Position numbers and translations under genes: made by a program. Below, piece by piece: positions 28,311 to 37,100 of a stretch of DNA of 64,000 nt. Source of the DNA: SHWC01 sp050173345. Its GTDB lineage: Bacteria; Pseudomonadota; Alphaproteobacteria; UBA828. Each line of letters starts with the position of its first letter. The first letter of the stretch is position 1. Below the pieces are notes generated by a model that saw nothing but the letters and a program-made list of their open reading frames with translations, ran no database searches and was not told the origin of the DNA. The stretch lies in the NCBI GenBank assembly GCA_050173345.1, contig JBFXKW010000002.1, positions 496,001-560,000 of the forward strand, read 5' to 3'.

Positions 28311-28343
28311 ATGAAGACTGAACGGGACATGAAGACTGAGCGG
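28308..28343 (+). repeat. 18-base tandem duplication spanning the start codon
   Basis: GACATGAAGACTGARCGG occurs twice head to tail (28308-28325 and 28326-28343) with one difference. It duplicates the start codon and six residues of the phasin-like gene, giving two in-frame ATGs. Confidence 0.9.
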
Positions 28344-28730
28344 AAGGAAATCCCCGTCGATGCGCCCGAAGTGGTGCGGACTCTGCGCAAGGCCGAGCCC
28401 GTGCAGAACGGCGACATGATGGTGGCGCTCATTCGCGCGGGCCAGAGCTACAACGAGGGCCTGTTTCTCCTCGGCCAGGAACTTCTGGACTTTTCCCGGG
28501 AGCGGCTCTCGAAGAACAGCGCGACCGCGCTTTCCCTGGCGCACTGCAAGGATTGGAACGAAGCCTCCCAGATTCAGCGGGACTGGGTCCGCGCGGCCGC
28601 GGAAGAGTATTCGGCGGAGATGGGCAAGCTGCTTCGCCTGGCAGCGAGAACCACGGTCGATTCCTGCCGGCCGCTTCAGGAGCAAGCCCCGTCGATGTGG
28701 CCCGAGTCGAACGGTCGCGTATCGACCTGA
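28311..28730 (+). CDS. Probable phasin (polyhydroxyalkanoate granule protein)
   Basis: A 139-residue, largely helical protein without signal peptide. The central part 'ALIRAGQSYNEGLFLLGQELLDFSRERL' and then 'HCKDWNEASQIQRDWVRAAAEEYSAEMGKL' follow the pattern of the phasin_2 family: amphipathic helix, 'F...R', 'C..W.E....Q..W...A...Y..E'. Phasins coat PHA granules, which fits 3-hydroxybutyrate dehydrogenase 430 bases upstream. A strong AGGAGGCGG precedes the first ATG; the second ATG (28332) arises from the 18-base duplication and could be an alternative start. The family call rests on pattern recognition and is moderately sure. Confidence 0.65.
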   Translation: MKTERDMKTERKEIPVDAPEVVRTLRKAEPVQNGDMMVALIRAGQSYNEGLFLLGQELLDFSRERLSKNSATALSLAHCKDWNEASQIQRDWVRAAAEEYSAEMGKLLRLAARTTVDSCRPLQEQAPSMWPESNGRVST

Positions 28731-28817
28731 GGCGCGCCGGTGTGCGGCACGCGCGGTTCGCGGCGATCCGAGGCCATGACGCCGCGGCCGTTGACCCACC
28801 ACGGATCGAGCAGGGAA

Positions 28818-29012
28818 ATGATGGAATTGCCGCCCGATTTAGCGAACCGATGGCACCGCAGCGGCGAGGAGCCATCGCTCGAGGAGATGCTGCTCGACCC
28901 GGTGGTCGAGTCGGTGCTGAGGCGCGACGGCCTGACGCGCGAAGATGTCAAGGCGGTGATGGAGGCGGCGCGGCTTCGGGTCGGCAGTCGAGGCGAGCGG
29001 GAGGCGACTTGA
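28818..29012 (+). CDS. Small conserved-type hypothetical protein
   Basis: A 64-residue acidic protein reading 'MMELPPDLANRWHRSGEEP' then 'SLEEMLLDPVVESVLRRDGL' and 'TREDVKAVMEAARLRV'. The segment with 'MLLDP.V...L.RDG....DV' resembles small alphaproteobacterial proteins of unknown function in which 'DPIV..LM.RDG' is conserved; I know no role for them. CAGGGA lies just ahead of two adjacent ATGs (28818 and 28821). It lies between the phasin-like gene and the transhydrogenase gene and may be co-transcribed with either. Confidence 0.6.
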   Translation: MMELPPDLANRWHRSGEEPSLEEMLLDPVVESVLRRDGLTREDVKAVMEAARLRVGSRGEREAT

Positions 29013-29123
29013 AGCCGCGGCCGTAGCCGCTGTTTCGGCTTGCGAATACTTCGATCTGCGCGTTTCACCTCGCCGGAGCGGCTGTGCTATATGGATTCCC
29101 TCGGCATAACGGGGGGATCTGCC

Positions 29124-30431
29124 ATGCCGCTCGATCCGTACTTCGCGCCGACCGCCGGTGGCGACATCGCGTTCACGGTCGAGGCGCCGAAGCTCAAATT
29201 CGGCGTCGGCTCGCTGCGCGAGGTCGGCGAGGACGCCAAGGCGCTCGGCATGACGCGCGTCGCGCTCTATACCGACCCGCGCGTCGCCAAGCTCGAGCCG
29301 GTCGACACCGTGGTCAAGGCGATCCGCAAGGCCGGCATCTCGGTCGAGGTGTTCGACGAGGTCGAGGTCGAGCCGACCGACCGCTCGTTCAAGGCGGGTG
29401 CCGCCTTCGCCGCGGAAGGCAAGTTCGACGGCTTCGTCTCGGTCGGCGGCGGCTCGTCCATGGACACCGCCAAGGCGAGCAACCTCTACGCCACCTATCC
29501 CGCCGATCTCCTCGCCTACGTCAACGCGCCGGTCGGCGAGGCGCGCGCCGTGCCCGGGCCGCTCCGCCCGCACATCGCCTGCCCGACCACCTTCGGCACC
29601 GCGAGCGAGACCACCGGCATCGCCATCTTCGACATGCTCGAGATGGAAGCCAAGACCGGCATCGCCCATGGCAGGCTCAGGCCGTCGCTCGGCGTGCTCG
29701 ACCCGAGCGCGCTGATGACGCTGCCCGTGCCGGTCGTCGCGGCGAACGGCTTCGATGTCTTCAGCCATGCGATCGAATCGCTGACGGCGCGCCCGTTCAC
29801 GCACCGCGCCGCGCCGGAGACGCCGGACAAGCGGCCGCTGCTGCAGGGCGCCAACCCCTATAGCGACCTCGCCTGCACCGAGGCGATCCGGCTGGTCGGC
29901 ACCAACATCGAGCGCGCGGTGAAGGATCCCGACGACCTGGCAGCGCGCGAGCCGCTGATGTTCGCCGGCATGCTGGCCGGCATCGGCTTCGGCAATGCGG
30001 GCTGCCATGTGCCGCACGCCATGTCCTACGCGGTGGCCGGCCTGGTGCGCGACTACCGGCCGGCGGGCTGGCCCGCCGACCATGCGATGGTGCCGCACGG
30101 TATGTCGGTGATCCTCAACGCGCCGGCGGTGTTCCGCTCGATCGCCTCGGCCTGCCCCGACCGGCATTTGCAGGCGGCCGCCGCGTTCGGCGCCGACATC
30201 AGGAACGTGCCCGAGGAGCGCGCCGGCGAGCTGCTGGCCGACCGGGTGATCGACCTGATGCGCCGCACCGACATGCCGAACGGGCTCAACGGCGTCGGCT
30301 ACACGGACGACGACATCGACGCGCTGACCGACCGTGCCCTGCCGCAGAAGCGCCTGCTCGTGAACAGCCCGCGCGAGATTTCACGCGACGATTTGCGCGG
30401 CCTCTTCAAGGAAGCGATGCGCTACTGGTAG
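29124..30431 (+). CDS. Hydroxyacid-oxoacid transhydrogenase (iron-containing alcohol dehydrogenase family)
   Basis: A 435-residue protein closely matching the bacterial/mitochondrial hydroxyacid-oxoacid transhydrogenase type (human ADHFE1), which couples 4-hydroxybutyrate oxidation to succinate semialdehyde with reduction of 2-oxoglutarate to D-2-hydroxyglutarate, using bound NAD. Hallmarks are 'VEPTDRSFKAGAAFA', 'SVGGGSSMDTAKASNLYATYP', 'CPTTFGTASETTGIAIFD', 'GFDVFSHAIESLTARP', 'AGIGFGNAGCHVPHAMSY' and 'DHAMVPHGMSVILNAPAVF'; the His residues of the last three bind the metal. The ATG at 29124 has a G-rich leader; further upstream starts are possible. The lactonase gene 43 bases downstream suggests joint use of a lactone. 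Confidence 0.92.
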   Translation: MPLDPYFAPTAGGDIAFTVEAPKLKFGVGSLREVGEDAKALGMTRVALYTDPRVAKLEPVDTVVKAIRKAGISVEVFDEVEVEPTDRSFKAGAAFAAEGKFDGFVSVGGGSSMDTAKASNLYATYPADLLAYVNAPVGEARAVPGPLRPHIACPTTFGTASETTGIAIFDMLEMEAKTGIAHGRLRPSLGVLDPSALMTLPVPVVAANGFDVFSHAIESLTARPFTHRAAPETPDKRPLLQGANPYSDLACTEAIRLVGTNIERAVKDPDDLAAREPLMFAGMLAGIGFGNAGCHVPHAMSYAVAGLVRDYRPAGWPADHAMVPHGMSVILNAPAVFRSIASACPDRHLQAAAAFGADIRNVPEERAGELLADRVIDLMRRTDMPNGLNGVGYTDDDIDALTDRALPQKRLLVNSPREISRDDLRGLFKEAMRYW

Positions 30432-30474
30432 GCCGCAGCGGCGCCGCCGGTCCAGACTCCGACACGAGGTTCCG

Positions 30475-31239
30475 ATGACCCTGAAGCTCTACGCGATGAC
30501 CTGCGGCTGGATCAACGGCGAGATGAACAACTTCCTCGCCGGCGAACCGGGCCGCATCAGCATTCCCGTGCCGTCCTACCTCATCGAGCATCCGAAGGGC
30601 CGCGTCCTGTTCGACACCGGCATGCATCCCGCCACGCAGACCGACCTGCGCGGCCGTGCCGGCGACCGGACGGCGAACGCCTTCACCGTGACGTTCCATG
30701 CCGGCGAGGAAATCAAGGGCCGGCTCGAATCGCTCGACATCGCGCCGTCGAGCATCAACTACATCATCAACTCGCACCTCCATTGGGACCATACCGGCGG
30801 CAACGAGCTGATCCCCGACGCCAAGGTCGTCATCCAGAAGCGCGAATGGGAGGCCGGCCAGGTTCCCGAGCTGATCGAGGCCAACTCGTTCAACCCGGTC
30901 GACTACCGCCTCGGCCATCAGGTGATGCAGATCGACGGCGAGCACGACCTGTTCGGCGACGGCAGCGTCGTGATCATCCCGAGCTACGGCCACACGCCGG
31001 GCCATCAATCGCTCAAGGTGCGCACCGGCTCGGGCGAGATCGTGCTCACCGCGGATGCCTGCTACATGCGCCGGACGCTGGAAGAGCTGCACCTGCCGAC
31101 GATCTACCACGACGCGGCGCAGATGCTCGAAACCCTCAAGATGTTCCGGCGGCTCCGGGCCGGCGGCGCGCGCATCTTCGTCGGCCACGACCCCGCCTTC
31201 TGGCAGGACGTGCCCCAGGCGCCGGCGCAGATCGGATAG
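30475..31239 (+). CDS. N-acyl homoserine lactonase-family metallo-beta-lactamase-fold hydrolase
   Basis: A 254-residue MBL-fold protein with the dinuclear zinc motif HLHWDH (H101, H103, D105, H106), 'SYGHTPGHQSL' with the next His ligand, 'ADACY' with the bridging Asp, and 'GHDPAFW' with the last His. The N-terminal 'VPSYLIEHPKGRVLFDTGMHP' is typical of AiiA/AttM lactonases. AttM/BlcC of Agrobacterium opens gamma-butyrolactone as well as acyl-homoserine lactones. Because the gene directly follows a 4-hydroxybutyrate-oxidising enzyme, gamma-butyrolactone or a related lactone is the likelier natural substrate (inference). Confidence 0.88.
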   Translation: MTLKLYAMTCGWINGEMNNFLAGEPGRISIPVPSYLIEHPKGRVLFDTGMHPATQTDLRGRAGDRTANAFTVTFHAGEEIKGRLESLDIAPSSINYIINSHLHWDHTGGNELIPDAKVVIQKREWEAGQVPELIEANSFNPVDYRLGHQVMQIDGEHDLFGDGSVVIIPSYGHTPGHQSLKVRTGSGEIVLTADACYMRRTLEELHLPTIYHDAAQMLETLKMFRRLRAGGARIFVGHDPAFWQDVPQAPAQIG

Positions 31240-31483
31240 GCGCCTGGCTTTGGCGGCTTGACAATCATCGGCCCGGATCGCACTTCCTTAGTGCATCCGT
31301 AACCTTGTTATGCGATAAGCGGTGCCCGGGCCGCGTGAACGATACCCGCTTAAGGGTCGTCGGCCCGTTAGAACCCACCCCATCGACAGCCCAGACACGC
31401 GGGGCGCGTTTCGATACCCCGCCTTTCGGCGCACGGCCCAGCATGGGTCCGGCTGCCGACCGGCTCGACACGAAAGAAAAGAC

Positions 31484-32809
<1,326 letters not shown>

Positions 32810-32848
32810 AGAAAGCCCCTCTCCACCAACCGACGACAGGAGGCTCAA

Positions 32849-33121
32849 CTGGCGAAAGAGGAAATCATGGAGTTCGAGGGGACCGTCACCGAGGTCCTCC
32901 CGGACGGCAAATACCGCGTGCGCCTGGACAACGACCACATGATCCTGGCCTATGCGGCCGGGCGCATGAAGAAGCACCGCATCCGCACCTTGGCGGGCGA
33001 TCGCGTCAGGGTCGAAGTTTCGGTCTATGACCTCGACAAGGGCCGCATCAACTTCCGCCATGCCGGCGGCGACGCCAACGCCGCGCCGCGACCGCATCGG
33101 CAGCAGTTCCGCAAGCGCTGA
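32849..33121 (+). CDS. infA: Translation initiation factor IF-1 homologue with apparent CTG start
   Basis: An IF-1 (S1/OB-fold) protein: 'EFEGTVTEVLPDGKYRVRLDN', 'AGRMKKHRIRTLAGDRVRVE' and 'YDLDKGRINFRH'. The first ATG (32867) would remove the conserved N-terminus, but the six codons before it read CTG-GCG-AAA-GAG-GAA-ATC, i.e. (M)AKEEI, the canonical IF-1 beginning, and a perfect AGGAGG (32838-32843) lies five bases before the CTG. I therefore call 90 residues from CTG. After the IF-1 core there is a basic tail of about 20 residues ('PRPHRQQFRKR') found in secondary IF-1 copies, so a second standard infA probably exists elsewhere. It is 39 bases after the helicase gene. Confidence 0.88.
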   Translation: MAKEEIMEFEGTVTEVLPDGKYRVRLDNDHMILAYAAGRMKKHRIRTLAGDRVRVEVSVYDLDKGRINFRHAGGDANAAPRPHRQQFRKR

Positions 33122-33126
33122 GCAGC

Positions 33127-33147
33127 GCCGCGCCTCATCGGCGCGGC
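33127..33147 (+). terminator. Stem-loop after the IF-1 gene
   Basis: GCCGCGCC (33127-33134) and GGCGCGGC (33140-33147) pair perfectly around TCATC, beginning 6 bases after the stop; outer AGCAG/CTGCT bases extend the stem past a bulge. Only a short pyrimidine-rich stretch follows, so termination may be partial. Confidence 0.55.
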
Positions 33148-33210
33148 CTGCTTCATCCCCGTCGCCCTTCGCGCTACCATCGAGCCGGCACACCGACCCG
33201 GCTCTCGGCC

Positions 33211-34281
33211 ATGACCTGCACCGCTAGGCGTCTGGCCCTGTTGGCGTTCTCGCTCGCCCTGCCGGCAGCGCTCCTCGCCGCTGCCATGCCCGCCTGCGCC
33301 TCGCCCGACCTCGCTCTGCCGTGGCCCGACCAGGCCTCGGCCGATGCGCCGGCGGGCCAGCCGATGACCTTCCCGAGCCGCAGCCCGTTCGCCTTTTCGG
33401 ATGTCGGGAACGGGCCCGATGAGGAGCCCCCGACGCAAGCGCAGGGCACGCTGTACCTCCCTGCCGGCGCATCGCCCGAAGCGCCCGTGCCGGCCATCGT
33501 CCTGCTGCACGGCGCGAGCGGAGTGATGAATGCGCGGGGGCCGACCTATGCCCGCCAGTTCGCGGCGCGGGGCGCGGCCGCCCTCGTCGTCGACGTGTTC
33601 GGCGCGCGGCGCGAGCGGGGCAGCGGCTTCATCAACCGGCTGCTCGAAATCACCGAGGCGATGTTCCTGGCGGACGCCTATGCGGCGCTCGACTTCCTTG
33701 CCGCGCGCCCGGAGATCGACGCGCAACGCATCGCGCTGGTCGGCTTCTCCTATGGCGGCATGGCGGCGACCTATGCGGCCTATGCGCAGGTCGCCGAGCG
33801 CTACGCGCCGAACGGCCGCCGCTTCGCCGCGCATGTCGCCTTCTACGCGCCCTGCATCGCCGAGTTCGAAGACCATCGCGGCACGGGCGCGCCGCTCCTG
33901 ATGCTCTTCGGCGCGCGCGACGCGACCGTCGATGCCGAGCGCTGCGCCAGGGTCGCCGCGCAGCTCGAGGCAGGCGGCAGCGAGGTGGAGACCGCCGTCT
34001 ATGAGGATGCCGTGCACCAGTGGGACGGCGCGTTCGGCAGAGAGCGGGAAATCGGCCGGAGCCTCGCGCCCTGCTCGTTCGTGGTGGCGCGCGACGGCAG
34101 CGTGCTCGACCGCAACCTTCTGTGGCTGCCGATGGCGAATGGCTTCCTGCGCAAGGTCATGCTGGCCCTGTGCGCGGCCGAGGACGGCTACCTGATCGGG
34201 CGGAACGACGAAATCCGCGCGCGCTCCAACCGCGCCATGGGCGAGTTCCTCGAACGCGCGCTCTATCCGCCGGACGGATAG
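33211..34281 (+). CDS. Secreted dienelactone hydrolase-family protein
   Basis: A 356-residue alpha/beta hydrolase with an N-terminal signal peptide (basic start, hydrophobic residues to about 28, 'AMPACASP'). The dienelactone-hydrolase pattern is 'PAIVLLHGASGVMNARG' for the first strand and oxyanion loop, the nucleophile elbow GFSYGG (S180), 'LLMLFGARDATVDAERC' with the acid, and 'YEDAVHQWDG' with the His. The nucleophile is Ser rather than the Cys of true dienelactone hydrolases, so the natural ester or amide substrate is unknown. It stands alone between the IF-1 gene and the convergent liv operon. Confidence 0.87.
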   Translation: MTCTARRLALLAFSLALPAALLAAAMPACASPDLALPWPDQASADAPAGQPMTFPSRSPFAFSDVGNGPDEEPPTQAQGTLYLPAGASPEAPVPAIVLLHGASGVMNARGPTYARQFAARGAAALVVDVFGARRERGSGFINRLLEITEAMFLADAYAALDFLAARPEIDAQRIALVGFSYGGMAATYAAYAQVAERYAPNGRRFAAHVAFYAPCIAEFEDHRGTGAPLLMLFGARDATVDAERCARVAAQLEAGGSEVETAVYEDAVHQWDGAFGREREIGRSLAPCSFVVARDGSVLDRNLLWLPMANGFLRKVMLALCAAEDGYLIGRNDEIRARSNRAMGEFLERALYPPDG

Positions 34282-34291
34282 GACGGGCCGG

Positions 34292-35389
34292 TTATCCGGT
34301 GCCCTGCCCTCGGTTGCGGACCCGACGGAGCAGGAGCTCGTCGAACTCGTCGTCGCCGACCAGGCCGCCGGGCCGCAGCGCCATGAAGAGGACGATAATG
34401 GCACCGAGGAAGAAGCCGGTCAGGCCCGGCAGGCGGGGCAGCTCGGTGCCGAAGATGGTCGGCGCCGATTCGAGCCAGCGCATGAACTCGAAGCCGACGG
34501 TCACCACAATGGTGCCGAGCACGGCGCCCGAGATGCTCTGCATGCCGCCGAGGATGAGCATGGCGAGGGTCAGGAAGGTCAGGTCGAAATAGAAGCTCTT
34601 CGGGCTGATCGAACCGAGGAAGAGCGAGAACATGACGCCCGCGATGGAGCACAGGCAGCCGCTCAGCACCCAGGCGCGCAGGCGGAGCCGCTGCACGTTC
34701 ACGCCCATGGCGCTCGCCGCGAGCAGGTCGTCGCCGCTCGCCCTGAGCTGGATGCCGGCCTTGGAGTCGCGGAACAGGCGCGCCACGACCACCATGGCCG
34801 CCGCGATCAGGCTCAGCGTGATCAGGTTGGCCGAGATCGGGATGCCGTAGAGCGCGCGGGCGCCGCGCGTCAGGTCCGTCCAGTTGTTGATCACGACGTG
34901 GACGATGACCAGCCAGGCGAGCGTCGCGATCGTGGCGGCGATGCCGCTCTGGCGCGTCAGAAGCAGGCCGGTGATCAGCGCGAACAGCGTGCCGACGACC
35001 ACAGCGACGATCGCAGCCGGGATCACGTCCATGGAGAACGTGGCGAGGCCGAACGGCGCGTCGGGAATGGTCACCGCCTTGATCGGACCCGGCATGGTGA
35101 GCACGGCCACCACGTAGGCGCTGATGCCCATGAACGAGACGTGGCCGAGATTGGCCACCTTCGAGTTGCCCATGAACGACTGCAGGCCGAGCACCACCAT
35201 GAGATGGATCATGAACAGGCTCGCGACGCGGACCTGGGCCACCTCGCCGAACGCCTCGAACAAAACCCCGATCAGGATCACGACGACCGCGAGCGGCGCC
35301 ACGCCGAGCGTGGCGCGCCGGTAGCCCGACCAGTCGCTCGGGAGCCATCGGCTGCGCGGACGAGCCGCGGATGCAGCGCGCTCGCTCAT
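34292..35389 (-). CDS. livM: Branched-chain amino acid-type ABC transporter permease LivM
   Basis: A 365-residue inner-membrane permease with about ten hydrophobic segments. LivM features are 'LVVLGLQSFMGNSKVANLGHVSFMGISAYVVA' spread over residues 63-95, and the cytoplasmic EAA-like loop 'LRASGDDLLAASAMGVNVQRLRLRAWVLSG'. It is the last gene of a five-gene operon (livG, binding protein, livF, livH, livM), and its ATG overlaps the livH stop as TGATG, a mark of translational coupling. Together the five proteins import an amino acid or a related compound such as an amide, urea or aromatic acid. Confidence 0.92.
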   Translation of the reverse strand: MSERAASAARPRSRWLPSDWSGYRRATLGVAPLAVVVILIGVLFEAFGEVAQVRVASLFMIHLMVVLGLQSFMGNSKVANLGHVSFMGISAYVVAVLTMPGPIKAVTIPDAPFGLATFSMDVIPAAIVAVVVGTLFALITGLLLTRQSGIAATIATLAWLVIVHVVINNWTDLTRGARALYGIPISANLITLSLIAAAMVVVARLFRDSKAGIQLRASGDDLLAASAMGVNVQRLRLRAWVLSGCLCSIAGVMFSLFLGSISPKSFYFDLTFLTLAMLILGGMQSISGAVLGTIVVTVGFEFMRWLESAPTIFGTELPRLPGLTGFFLGAIIVLFMALRPGGLVGDDEFDELLLRRVRNRGQGTG

Positions 35390-36291
35390 CACTCCTTGTC
35401 TCCGAGAACGGCGCGCCGGCCGAAGATGCCCTGCGGCCTGAAGATCAGCACGCCGCCGACGAGCAGGAAGACGAACGCGTCGCGGTAGCCGGCGACCCCT
35501 TCCGGCAGGACAACCTGGAAGACGACCTCCGAGATGCCGAGGACAAAGCCGCCGATGATCGCACCGGCGAGCGAGCCGAAGCCGCCCAGCACCGCGGCGA
35601 CAAAGGCCTTGAGGACGGGGAAGAAGCCCATCAGCGGATCGACCGCGCCGCGCCGGGAAATGATGAAGATCGCAGCCAGGCCCGCGAGCAGGCCCGAGAT
35701 CAGAAACGCCGCGAACACCACGTGATTGGCGCGGATGCCCATCAGGCGCACGGTGTTGAAGTCCTTCGCGGCGGCCCGCATGGCGAGGCCGATGTTGGTG
35801 CTGCGCAGGAGGATCAGCAGCCCGATGAAGGCAAGCGCCGTGACGCCGGCCTCGAGCACCTGGAGCGTCGGGATGCGCACCTGGCCGATCAGGATCTGGG
35901 TGTCGAAGAAGCTCGGCGTCTCGACCGCTTTCGGCCGCGTCGCCACGGTCGTCACGAAGAAATTCTTGACGATGATGGAGAGGCCGAAGGCGGTAAGCAG
36001 GCCGGTCGTCGCCGGCGCGTTTCGCACCGGCCTGAACGCCACGCGCTCGAACAGCACCGCCGCGGCGATCGCGGCGATGATCCCGATCGGGATCACGCTC
36101 CACAGGTTGACCGAGGCGCCGGCGAAGATCAGAAAGCCGTACATCGCATAGCCGCCGATCGTGATCAGCTCGCCATGGGCGAAGTTGACGAGGCCCATCA
36201 CGCTGAACACGATGGCGAGGCCGAGCGCGAGCAGGGCGTACTCGCCGCCGATGCTCAGCGCGTTCAGCGCCTGCTGGATGACGTATTCCAA
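35389..36291 (-). CDS. livH: Branched-chain amino acid-type ABC transporter permease LivH
   Basis: A 300-residue permease opening with 'QQALNALSIGGEYALLALGLAIVFSVMGLVNFAHGE' across residues 6-41, the LivH signature, and carrying the loop 'MRAAAKDFNTVRLMGIRANHVVFAAFLISG' that contacts the ATPases. About eight hydrophobic segments are visible. Only three bases separate it from the livF stop, and its own stop overlaps livM. Confidence 0.93.
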   Translation of the reverse strand: MEYVIQQALNALSIGGEYALLALGLAIVFSVMGLVNFAHGELITIGGYAMYGFLIFAGASVNLWSVIPIGIIAAIAAAVLFERVAFRPVRNAPATTGLLTAFGLSIIVKNFFVTTVATRPKAVETPSFFDTQILIGQVRIPTLQVLEAGVTALAFIGLLILLRSTNIGLAMRAAAKDFNTVRLMGIRANHVVFAAFLISGLLAGLAAIFIISRRGAVDPLMGFFPVLKAFVAAVLGGFGSLAGAIIGGFVLGISEVVFQVVLPEGVAGYRDAFVFLLVGGVLIFRPQGIFGRRAVLGDKE

Positions 36292-36294
36292 GGC

Positions 36295-37047
36295 TCAGGC
36301 GCTTCCGGTGGACTGGCCAGAAGGCGAAGGATGCTCGCCGGTGCCGGTGCCGAGATAGTGTTCCATCAGGTCATCCGAGGCGAGCAGCTCCTTCGCGTCG
36401 CCCGCGAATTGGATGCGCCCGGTGTTGAGCACATAGGCCCGGTCGGCGAGCTGGAGCGCGTCATAGGCGTTCTGCTCGACGACCAGCATGGTGAGCCCCT
36501 TTTCGCGGAGCCGTGCCATCAGGCTGAAGATCACCTCGACGAGGCGCGGCGCGAGGCCGAGCGAGGGCTCGTCGAGCATCAGGAGCTTCGGCGCCGACAT
36601 CATGGAGCGCGCGATGGCGAGCTGCTGCTGCTCGCCGCCCGAGAGCGTCTGCGCCGGCGAGTTGTAGCGCTCGCGCAGGATGGGGAACATCTCGAGCATC
36701 TCCTCGAGGTCGCGCTTGACGCCGTCCGCGTCCTTCCGCACCGCCGCGCCCAGCCGCAGGTTCTGGCCCACGGTCAGGTCGGCGAATACGCGGCGGCCCT
36801 CGGGCGTCACCGTGGCGCCCGCGCGTACGACATCCTCGGTGCGCTTGCGCGTGATGTCCTTGCCGTTGAGAACGATGCGCCCGGCCGAGATCGGGATCAG
36901 CCGGGCGATCGCCGAGATCAGGCTGGTCTTGCCGGCGCCGTTCGGGCCGAGGAGGGCGACGATCTCGCCCGCCTCGACCCGCAGCGACACGTCCTGGACC
37001 GCACGGATCGCCCCGTAGTGGACCGATACGTTCGCGACCTCGAGCAT
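36295..37047 (-). CDS. livF: Branched-chain amino acid-type ABC transporter ATPase LivF
   Basis: A 250-residue ATPase with Walker A 'GPNGAGKTSLI', signature 'LSGGEQQQLAIARSMM', Walker B 'LLMLDEPSLGLAP' and switch His in 'LVVEQNA' context. The LivF subgroup is indicated by 'VHYGAIRAVQDVSLRVEAGEIVALLGPNG' spread along the first 45 residues. It energises the LivHM permease together with LivG, which lies two genes upstream. Confidence 0.93.
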   Translation of the reverse strand: MLEVANVSVHYGAIRAVQDVSLRVEAGEIVALLGPNGAGKTSLISAIARLIPISAGRIVLNGKDITRKRTEDVVRAGATVTPEGRRVFADLTVGQNLRLGAAVRKDADGVKRDLEEMLEMFPILRERYNSPAQTLSGGEQQQLAIARSMMSAPKLLMLDEPSLGLAPRLVEVIFSLMARLREKGLTMLVVEQNAYDALQLADRAYVLNTGRIQFAGDAKELLASDDLMEHYLGTGTGEHPSPSGQSTGSA

Positions 37048-37100
37048 GGATTGAAGCCCCGGTCAGACGTCAGCCAGGAGAGCAGCGTTCGGACGCAGAC

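Noticed and set aside
30475..31239. Dedicated quorum-quenching enzyme
   Set aside because: No luxI or luxR genes are nearby and the adjacent 4-hydroxybutyrate enzyme makes a simple lactone a better guess; kept as family assignment only.
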